Shown here one piece after another: positions 1-5,812 of a DNA stretch of 37,735 nt. The notes below the pieces were generated by a model. It was given only the letters and a program-made list of their open reading frames with translations. It made no database searches and had not been told where the DNA came from. Within the stretch, counting starts at the first letter, position 1. Every line of letters starts with the position of its first letter. Source of the stretch: JBBECE01 sp040881985 (GTDB lineage: Bacteria; Pseudomonadota; Alphaproteobacteria; Rhizobiales; Devosiaceae); assembly GCA_040881985.1 (NCBI GenBank), contig JBBECE010000007.1, positions 1-37,735 on the forward strand, in the 5' to 3' direction. The translations under genes and the position numbers were made by a program.

Positions 1-617
1 TCAAGATCGAGATGCATTTCCTGCCCGACGTCTATGTCACCTGCGACGTCTGCAAGGGCAAGCGCTACAATCGCGAGACGCTGGAAGTCGCCTTCAAGGG
101 CAAGTCGATCTCGGACGTACTCGATATGACCGTTGACGAAGGCGCCGATTTGTTCTCGGCGGTGCCCGCCATCCGCGACAAGCTGAAGACCCTGCAGCGG
201 GTCGGGCTCGGCTACGTCAAGGTCGGCCAGCCGGCGACGACGCTTTCGGGGGGCGAGGCGCAACGGGTTAAGCTTTCCAAGGAACTCTCGAAACGCGCCA
301 CCGGGCGGACGCTTTACGTGCTCGACGAGCCGACGACGGGGTTGCATTTTCACGACGTCGCCAAGCTCCTCGAAGTGCTGCACGAGCTGGTCGATACCGG
401 GAATACGGTGGTGGTGATCGAGCACAATCTCGAGGTGATCAAGACCGCCGACTGGATCATCGACCTCGGCCCTGAAGGGGGCGACGCGGGCGGCGAGATC
501 GTCGCCGCCGGCCCGCCCGAAAAGGTCATCGCCGAAAAGCGCTCCTATACCGGACGTTACCTCAAGGCGCTCTTGGCGCGGCGGCCGCCGGGCGCAAGAT
601 CGGTCGCGGCGGAGTGA
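1..617 (+). CDS. uvrA: UvrA, excinuclease ABC subunit A (C-terminal part, cut by window start)
   Basis: This is the last ~205 residues of UvrA, the DNA-damage sensor ATPase of nucleotide excision repair, which works in the cytoplasm with UvrB. The reading frame is open from base 3 and ends with TGA at 615-617. Visible parts are the second CxxC half of the C-terminal zinc finger (CDVCKGKRYN), the second ABC signature (LSGGEAQRVKLSKEL), Walker B (LYVLDEPTTGL) and the H-loop region (VVIEHNLEVIKTADWIIDLG). These are close to invariant in UvrA, so the identity is secure. The first ATPase half lies outside the window. The next gene faces it, with 21 bases between the two stop codons. No strong terminator hairpin is visible in that gap. 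Confidence 0.97.
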   Translation, partial: KIEMHFLPDVYVTCDVCKGKRYNRETLEVAFKGKSISDVLDMTVDEGADLFSAVPAIRDKLKTLQRVGLGYVKVGQPATTLSGGEAQRVKLSKELSKRATGRTLYVLDEPTTGLHFHDVAKLLEVLHELVDTGNTVVVIEHNLEVIKTADWIIDLGPEGGDAGGEIVAAGPPEKVIAEKRSYTGRYLKALLARRPPGARSVAAE

Positions 618-638
618 GGGCCATATACGGCTCGATCA

Positions 639-1394
639 TCACCCACCGATATTCCGGATCGCCGCCATCGCCGTGTCGTACAATTGCTTCGAGATGTTGC
701 TGATCATCTGCAGCGTCTGCTGCTGCCGTTGAAGTATGCTTTGCAAATCAACGTTGGCGAGTTGGGCGTCGTCGCCGATTGCCTCGAGTTGCGCCTCCAG
801 TTCGGCCTGATAGGTTGCGATCTGCGATTGGCGCGTCAGGAAGGCCGAACCGAAACTCGTTTGCAGCGCTCGGGCGTTGGTCTGGAACGGCGGGCAGTTC
901 TCCCCGCGGCAGGCATGGGCCCGGATGCGTTCCAATTCGTCCCGGATGGCCTGCTTCATTTCGTTGTAGGCCTTCACCTTTTCAGCATAGAAACGCAGAT
1001 CCTCGGTTGTTTGCAGGTAGCTCTCGCGCAGCACCCAGGCAACAAGCGCATTGACATCGACGTTGGCGAGGTTGGCGCCGTCGAGAAATCCCTGCCAGAC
1101 GCGGAGCAAATCGGGCGAGAACGGATCGGCTGCCAGCGACCGTTGAATTTGCGTTAGCGTTTCGACTTCGCCGCGCGACAGCAACGCCCGCCATTGTGCC
1201 TCGCCGGCGTTGGCAAGGCGCACCAGCGCGTCAACCTGGACGAGTAGCTGTTCGGCAGCGGGCTGGGCATTCACCCCCTGCAATTCCTGCAACGTGACGG
1301 TTATGCGACCGTCCTGGGCCATCGCGGAGGCGGAAAGCGCCGACGAGACGATGGCGGCGAGCAGCGCGGCACGGACGGATCGAGGGATTCCCAT
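639..1394 (-). CDS. Exported helical protein of unknown function
   Basis: I do not recognise this 251-residue protein. Residues 1-26 form a typical Sec signal peptide (basic start, Ala/Leu-rich core, cleavage after SAMA), so it is probably periplasmic or secreted. The mature part is rich in Gln, Ala, Leu and charged residues and looks entirely alpha-helical. A CRGENC segment carries the only two cysteines and could form a disulfide. The motif LANVD followed by a hydrophobic stretch occurs twice, near residues 105 and 215, suggesting a weak internal duplication. The ATG at 1392-1394 is preceded by GGAAGGAG at a 6-base spacing, which fixes the start. The gene stands alone, convergent with uvrA and divergent from the DUF1127-like genes. 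The signal peptide plus Gln-rich helices loosely recalls pilus or type IV secretion minor subunits, but I assign no function. Confidence 0.8.
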   Translation of the reverse strand: MGIPRSVRAALLAAIVSSALSASAMAQDGRITVTLQELQGVNAQPAAEQLLVQVDALVRLANAGEAQWRALLSRGEVETLTQIQRSLAADPFSPDLLRVWQGFLDGANLANVDVNALVAWVLRESYLQTTEDLRFYAEKVKAYNEMKQAIRDELERIRAHACRGENCPPFQTNARALQTSFGSAFLTRQSQIATYQAELEAQLEAIGDDAQLANVDLQSILQRQQQTLQMISNISKQLYDTAMAAIRNIGG

Positions 1395-1524
1395 GAGAGG
1401 CTCCTTCCAAGCGAATTCCCCCGAGCCGATCTTGCCACCGTGCCGCCCACAGCGCCAGAGCGATGGACCCCGCCGCCCGCACCGCGCCGCGATTCGTCAG
1501 CAATGTGACGCAACGAAGAACTTT

Positions 1525-1543
1525 GCATGCGAATCACGCATGC
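1525..1543. promoter_or_regulatory. 7-bp perfect inverted repeat in a divergent promoter region
   Basis: GCATGCG and CGCATGC are separated by five bases (AATCA). The repeat lies in the 232-base gap between the divergent exported-protein gene (start 1394) and the first DUF1127-like gene (start 1627). It is a plausible operator, about 85 bases upstream of the plus-strand start. I see no convincing -35/-10 pair around it, and a repeat this size can arise by chance. The rest of the gap shows nothing I can support. Confidence 0.3.
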
Positions 1544-1626
1544 CGCCCCTGCGCGTTGCCGGGTATCCAAGTCCCCCCAAATCACTACATCCTCGACGCC
1601 GTGCTGGACCAACATGGAGGCCAGAC

Positions 1627-1779
1627 ATGTTCGATCTGATTGCGTGGCGGATTGGCCGCTTCATCGATGTGAGGCAAGCCATTCGCGTAGTGGACCCCGG
1701 TGCCGAATTCGTTTCCGATGATCTTGGCATCGGGCGCAACGGGATCCTGCCAATGGGCGAACGCCGGTTCGACTGTTGA
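1627..1779 (+). CDS. Divergent DUF1127-like small protein
   Basis: This is a 50-residue basic protein (MFDLIAWRIGRFIDV...), preceded by a perfect GGAGG six bases before the ATG. Its C-terminal half contains DDLGIGRNGI, which lines up with the DLGISRGDI core of DUF1127 proteins such as the one encoded 115 bases downstream. The N-terminal half has the same arrangement of a short hydrophobic-basic helix. It therefore looks like a diverged DUF1127 member. Small Arg-rich proteins of this family are common in alphaproteobacteria, and some members have reported roles in RNA turnover and in phosphate, carbon or stress physiology. The role here is unknown. The divergence from the consensus (DPGAEFVSD where ALSDRELAD is usual) means it could be a specialised or decaying copy. 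Confidence 0.6.
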   Translation: MFDLIAWRIGRFIDVRQAIRVVDPGAEFVSDDLGIGRNGILPMGERRFDC

Positions 1780-1893
1780 AAGGATTCGTTAACCCGGCTT
1801 GCGCCTGGCGCATGGGGGGATTGCAGGATGAACCCCTGCTCGTGCCGGCAAGAGTGACCTAAGTTAGCAACCGTCAGAACCAAGGAGACAATC

Positions 1894-2043
1894 ATGAACT
1901 TGATCGAATCGTTTCGCAAATGGTCGGCGTATCGCCGGACCGTGCGGGAGCTTGAGATGCTCGGCGACCGTGAGTTGACCGACCTCGGCATTTCCCGTGG
2001 CGACATCGTCAGCTTGGCGCGCGCTCATGTGTATCGCGGATAA
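1894..2043 (+). CDS. DUF1127 domain small protein
   Basis: This is a 49-residue Arg-rich protein (MNLIESFRKW...) consisting almost wholly of a DUF1127 domain. It has an N-terminal amphipathic basic helix with SAYRRTVREL, then the hallmark LGDRELTDLGISRGDI. The start is supported by AAGGAG six bases before the ATG. An intrinsic terminator begins 38 bases after the stop, so the transcript ends here and would be short, possibly shared with the DUF1127-like gene upstream. DUF1127 proteins in alphaproteobacteria are often highly expressed and growth-phase or stress dependent. The family assignment is firm. The function here is not known. Confidence 0.9.
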   Translation: MNLIESFRKWSAYRRTVRELEMLGDRELTDLGISRGDIVSLARAHVYRG

Positions 2044-2081
2044 CGTCGTACCCACATTCTGCACCACCACCCCAATCCCGG

Positions 2082-2122
2082 AACACCCGCTGTCTTAACG
2101 ATCGCGGGTGTTTCTCTTTTTT
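2082..2122 (+). terminator. Rho-independent terminator after the DUF1127 gene
   Basis: AACACCCGC (2082-2090) pairs perfectly with GCGGGTGTT (2104-2112) around a 13-base loop. It is followed at once by a T-rich tract (2113-2122, ending in six T). This is a textbook plus-strand terminator. Read on the minus strand there is no U-tract, so it does not obviously terminate the facing glutathione S-transferase gene, whose stop codon is only a few bases away. Confidence 0.88.
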
Positions 2123-2127
2123 GAGCC

Positions 2128-2772
2128 CTACTTGGCGACGAGATCGTCGTAGGGGACTGAGACCCCGGTGACGAAGGCCGGGCGCTGCAACAGCCGCCGG
2201 TGCCAATCTTCGACCGCGGCAAATCTCTCCCGCGCGATTTCCATCGAGTACCAGCGATAAAGCGACGTGCCGGCAACGATGTCGGCATAGGTCAGCGTCT
2301 CCCCCGCGAGGAATGGTGTCCGCGCTAGCTGTCCATCCATGATCTGGAAGCAGTCGTTGGTCGCCGCGATCAGCCGCGCGATCTGGCCGTCGTTGCGATC
2401 GGCGGGCCCAGTGCGGACGACCGCGTAAAAGACCCCGATCCAGGCCGGCTGGAAGCGCGCCGCGGTCCAGTCAGTCCACTGGTCGGCAAGCGCCCGGGCC
2501 TGCACAGCTTCCGGCCAGAGCGTTCCGGCGCCGTATTTGGCCGAAAGGTACCGGACGACTGCGTGGCTCTCCCACAGAACGAAGGCGCCGTCCTTCAGCA
2601 CCGGCACTAGCGCGTTCGGATTCATCGCCCGAAACTCCGCCGTGTCGACCCCGCCGAACTTGCCGCCGAGCTCGATCTGCTGGTAGTTGGCGCCGAGTTC
2701 CTCGAGCGCCCACACCACCTTTTGCACATTGGCAGAGGTTTTGCGCCCGTAGAGGGTCAAGCTGGTGGCCAT
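2128..2772 (-). CDS. Glutathione S-transferase family protein
   Basis: This is a 214-residue cytosolic GST. The N-terminal thioredoxin-like domain (about residues 3-82) has LTLYGRKTSANVQKV, with Ser/Thr at 12-13 as the likely thiol-activating residue, then NALVPVLKDG with the cis-proline, and ESHAVVRYL of the glutathione site. The all-helical C-terminal domain (about 95-214) carries the N-capping box TLTYADI. The ATG at 2770-2772 is chosen because AGGAGG lies about 8 bases upstream and the fold begins right after it. A longer frame runs back into the upstream gene but lacks support. It is the last gene of the yajC-secDF run, 31 bases after the DUF4153 gene. The substrate is unknown. Confidence 0.92.
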   Translation of the reverse strand: MATSLTLYGRKTSANVQKVVWALEELGANYQQIELGGKFGGVDTAEFRAMNPNALVPVLKDGAFVLWESHAVVRYLSAKYGAGTLWPEAVQARALADQWTDWTAARFQPAWIGVFYAVVRTGPADRNDGQIARLIAATNDCFQIMDGQLARTPFLAGETLTYADIVAGTSLYRWYSMEIARERFAAVEDWHRRLLQRPAFVTGVSVPYDDLVAK

Positions 2773-2803
2773 CACAATTCCTCCTGACCAACAACCCGCC
2801 GGA

Positions 2804-4546
2804 TCAGGGCGCGAGTGCAGTGAAGAGCGTCGCGTCCATGTAGGCGATTTGCTCCGCCCCCGCCCCGCCGATGAGGTTGAGCTCCTCGACGACGAGAGCG
2901 TAGCCCCGGCCGGCATAGGTGAACCGGATTAACGGGTCCGAGATCGGTTGCCTCTGCCCCGCGAACCAAACGGAAAGCGGCACGATCGCTTCGTCGGGCC
3001 GGCCGGAGTTGACCACGAGATCGCCCTTCCGAAGTGAGAGGCCGAGCGTGTCATTAACGGCAACTTCGACTTCGCCGAACTGGAGGCGCGCCAGATAGAC
3101 TTGCGTTCCGGCCAGATTCACTTCGCCGGGCGCCCGCACCAGCCGGTTCCGGTCGCCGGGAATTTCCGCGTCGCGCGGCAGTGGGATCGACAGGCGGCTC
3201 ATCAAGGCGGCAAGGTCCATGGCCGCGACCGGTTCAAGTCCCAACTCGCCAACCAATCCTGAAAGCATGTTCCGGCCTTCTTCGCTGTGGGTCAAATAGG
3301 CGAGCGCCGATCTGGCCTTGGCCGCCGCCTCTTCGGACCAGCCGGGCGCGGCTGCCGGTCCGGTGATTCCAGCGGTGGCGAGAGACGCGCGTAGCCGTCC
3401 GATCTGGTCGAGCCGCGGCCCCTGCTCGAAATTCCACGGCCCAACGCTGAAAACCAACAGCACCAGTGCCGCGAGGCCGGGGATCAGGCGGATGTCGGCA
3501 AATCGCGGCAACAGGAAAGCGATGGTCAAGAGTCCCGCCCAGCTTCCCCCGGCAATCAGGACGAGCCGTTCGTCGGTCAATCCGAACGCCTCAACGCGAA
3601 GGAAGACCGCGAGCCCGTAAAGGGCGATCGGAATGACGGTTAGCCAGAACCAAGAGCGGCGAAAGAGCCTGACCAGCGGCCGGTTGCGGATGAATTCCGG
3701 ATGCAGCACCAGCCAGTTGGCGGCGCCAGTGACGACGAATATCAACACCAGCCAGCCGAGCACTCCGACCGGAAAGCGCTGCGTCACCAGGATTTGCGCG
3801 CCATAGGCCAGCAGGATCAGCGCATAGATTAAGAGCAGCGGTGTCAGGATGAACTGGCCAAGAAAGCCGATGGCGCGGGTGAGAAAATCCGGCTCGGTCA
3901 GGTCGCGTTCCGCATAGTCGGCGAGGCGCGGAATGGTCGAGAGCCAATAGACCGGCCCCAGCAGGATTACTGCGATCGGCAATACCCAATGATAGAAGAG
4001 GTCCGATGACCTGAGGCTGAACAACAGTTCGAGCGAGCGTTCGATGGCGAGAGTCCCGAGCGCGATCAGAAGCAGACCGATCCCCGCGACTGCGGCGGTA
4101 GTGACGGCGCGTTGGTTGATCCACCAGAACCGGTCCTCCAGCGCCCGGCGTTCGTCCCGCTTGCCGGGGCGGATTGCGGGAGAGACCGAGAGGAACAGGA
4201 GCGCGACGGCGGGCAGCGCCCAAGGCACCAGAAATTCGGTCGAGCGGACCTGCCAAGCGGCGATGGCGAGAACCGGTACGAGAAAGCGCAGCACGAGCGC
4301 GGCGATCCGCGTGCCAGGCCGGGACTCCGCAATGAACTTGCCGGCGGCGGCAAAGACGGCACCCGTCCCGAGGCCGGCGACGATTCGCCACCACAGCTCG
4401 TCTGAGGGCGGCACGAATTCGTTGATCGCCGCGACAAAGACGACCGTGGCGAGCAGGATCAGTATTACGGCGAGGGGGAAACGCCCGAACGTCGCATTGA
4501 CATCGGGGGCAAGCTGTTCAAGCCTTGTGCGCCAGCTGTCCGTCAT
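2804..4546 (-). CDS. DUF4153 multi-spanning membrane protein
   Basis: This is a 580-residue inner-membrane protein. About eleven hydrophobic segments fill roughly residues 24-390 and are followed by a soluble C-terminal region of about 190 residues. The middle has the WLSTIPRLADYAERDL and LTPLLLIYALILLAYGAQIL segments that I associate with the DUF4153 family. No enzymatic motif is evident. The start is supported by a GGGAGG-type site just upstream (ACGGGGAGGGACGG before ATG). It lies 13 bases after the NDUFAF6-like gene and is almost certainly co-transcribed with it. Its position downstream of secDF and two complex I assembly factor homologues makes a role in membrane-complex biogenesis possible, but that is only context. 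Confidence 0.82.
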   Translation of the reverse strand: MTDSWRTRLEQLAPDVNATFGRFPLAVILILLATVVFVAAINEFVPPSDELWWRIVAGLGTGAVFAAAGKFIAESRPGTRIAALVLRFLVPVLAIAAWQVRSTEFLVPWALPAVALLFLSVSPAIRPGKRDERRALEDRFWWINQRAVTTAAVAGIGLLLIALGTLAIERSLELLFSLRSSDLFYHWVLPIAVILLGPVYWLSTIPRLADYAERDLTEPDFLTRAIGFLGQFILTPLLLIYALILLAYGAQILVTQRFPVGVLGWLVLIFVVTGAANWLVLHPEFIRNRPLVRLFRRSWFWLTVIPIALYGLAVFLRVEAFGLTDERLVLIAGGSWAGLLTIAFLLPRFADIRLIPGLAALVLLVFSVGPWNFEQGPRLDQIGRLRASLATAGITGPAAAPGWSEEAAAKARSALAYLTHSEEGRNMLSGLVGELGLEPVAAMDLAALMSRLSIPLPRDAEIPGDRNRLVRAPGEVNLAGTQVYLARLQFGEVEVAVNDTLGLSLRKGDLVVNSGRPDEAIVPLSVWFAGQRQPISDPLIRFTYAGRGYALVVEELNLIGGAGAEQIAYMDATLFTALAP

Positions 4547-4559
4547 CCGTCCCTCCCCG

Positions 4560-5408
4560 TCACGCCACCAGCGAAAAGCCGACGACCGCGGCGAGCTTAC
4601 GCCAGTCGGCGGCCGGATGCACCGGTTCGAGCGGCGTCGCGCCGCCCCGGTCGAGCCGGTCGAGATTGAGCTCGGCGAGCGCTATCGGGGCAAAAACCGG
4701 CCGTACGCGCTTCGGTACATGCGCAAGCGCGACGCGCGCTTTGGCGAGATGGGATCGGGCGACTTCCCGCAATTGCGCCGTCGCCGCCAACAGCCCTGGG
4801 GTCTGCTTGCCGGCGAGAAGCTCGGCTTCGCTGGTCCCCGCGGCGACAAAAACGCTGAGCGGCACGCGGATGCGGTGGCGGGTGAAATCCTGCGGCATGG
4901 TCATCAAATGCCGGGCCAGTACTTCAGCAACGCCGAGGTGGCCGGCGGCGTCGGCGGTGCCGGACTCCTTGCCGCCATTCACGATGATCGCCGCGATCTG
5001 GTAGAGTATCGAGGTGGTCTCGCCGGCATAGCCTTCGAGCTGGGTCAGGTTCGGCATCGGGTCGTCATAGAGGTCGAAACGGCGCGCGGTCGCCATGCGC
5101 TCGAACGGGCCGCCCTTGAGGCCAAACGTCTCGATGGCGTCAAAGAGCGCATCGGCAACCGGGTTGGCGCGCACGTCGCCATGCTCGGTACCCTCGAAGG
5201 CATCGGCCCACCATTTGAGGCGGATTTCGCCCGGACCAGGCTCGGAGACGCGCTCGCGCACCGCGGCAAGTTCGGCGCCATAGGCATAAAGCCCCTGGAC
5301 ATATTTGCGGTCGCGGCGTGGCAGCACGAGCGTTGCGAAATAGTGCTCGAGGTCGAGAGTCCTGAGCGTTCGCGTTGCGATTTTGAAACTGTCGTCGCGC
5401 CGGGGCAT
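4560..5408 (-). CDS. Squalene/phytoene-synthase-fold protein, NDUFAF6-like (putative complex I assembly factor)
   Basis: This 282-residue soluble helical protein has the squalene/phytoene synthase fold. Annotation pipelines would likely call it phytoene synthase, but the Asp-rich motifs that bind prenyl diphosphate are not there: the first helix reads AYGAELAAVRERVSEP where active enzymes have DDxxD. In segment order (FATLVLPRRDRKYV, AYGAELAAVRERVSEP, IRLKWWADAFEG, LEGYAGETTSILY) it instead resembles mitochondrial NDUFAF6, a non-catalytic complex I assembly factor, as I recall that sequence. It starts two bases after the Mth938/NDUFAF3-like gene. No other carotenoid or hopanoid gene is in the window. 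I infer a role in respiratory-complex assembly rather than terpenoid synthesis. The fold is near certain and the role probable. Confidence 0.85.
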   Translation of the reverse strand: MPRRDDSFKIATRTLRTLDLEHYFATLVLPRRDRKYVQGLYAYGAELAAVRERVSEPGPGEIRLKWWADAFEGTEHGDVRANPVADALFDAIETFGLKGGPFERMATARRFDLYDDPMPNLTQLEGYAGETTSILYQIAAIIVNGGKESGTADAAGHLGVAEVLARHLMTMPQDFTRHRIRVPLSVFVAAGTSEAELLAGKQTPGLLAATAQLREVARSHLAKARVALAHVPKRVRPVFAPIALAELNLDRLDRGGATPLEPVHPAADWRKLAAVVGFSLVA

Positions 5409-5410
5409 CT

Positions 5411-5809
5411 TTACCGGCCCCCTTCGACGGCGATCAGCGCCGCGCCGACCGCCCGGTTCTCGGCGAGCAGCACGTTGTATGTTCTGACGGCGCTGCCGGT
5501 GCTCATCGCTTCCACAATGATGCGGCGCGCCCGGAACGCCTCACGCAGTTCGGGGGCGAGCGGGGCGATGGACTCGCCGGTGCCGATGAAGAAGACGTCA
5601 AGCCCGAGATCGGGGCCGATAACCGGCTCAAGCGCCGTCCCGTCGAGCTTCGCCGGATCGGCCAGGTCCCAGGCGAACATGCCGGTCGGCAGGCACAGAA
5701 GCGAGCCGCGATGCGACATGTCGGCGAACCGGAACCCGCCATCGCCATAGGCGTCGATCGGCGCCTGGTAGGGATAGTGGCCGGCGCGGATTTCGGGCGG
5801 CCGGGCCAA
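5411..5809 (-). CDS. Mth938-domain protein, NDUFAF3-like
   Basis: This is a 132-residue protein made of a single Mth938-like (DUF498) domain. Diagnostic segments are GGFRFADMSHRGSLLCLP, the central LDVFFIGTGESIAPL, RRIIVEAMSTGSAVRTYNVL and the end ENRAVGAALIAVEGG. The last three parallel human NDUFAF3, a mitochondrial complex I assembly factor carrying this domain. The gene begins three bases after the secDF stop and ends two bases before the NDUFAF6-like gene, so translation is probably coupled. No catalytic motif is known for the family. Link to membrane insertion through secDF and to complex I through NDUFAF3 is inference from homology and gene order. Confidence 0.88.
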   Translation of the reverse strand: MARPPEIRAGHYPYQAPIDAYGDGGFRFADMSHRGSLLCLPTGMFAWDLADPAKLDGTALEPVIGPDLGLDVFFIGTGESIAPLAPELREAFRARRIIVEAMSTGSAVRTYNVLLAENRAVGAALIAVEGGR

Positions 5810-5812
5810 TTC

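Noticed and set aside
2773..2916. N-terminal extension of the glutathione S-transferase
   Set aside because: Ser/Arg-rich filler overlapping the upstream gene. A strong ribosome site precedes the internal ATG at 2772.
4044..5750. Open frame of 568 codons on the plus strand across three minus-strand genes
   Set aside because: It spans gene boundaries of the real operon and shows no domain. The opposite strand has strong family matches.
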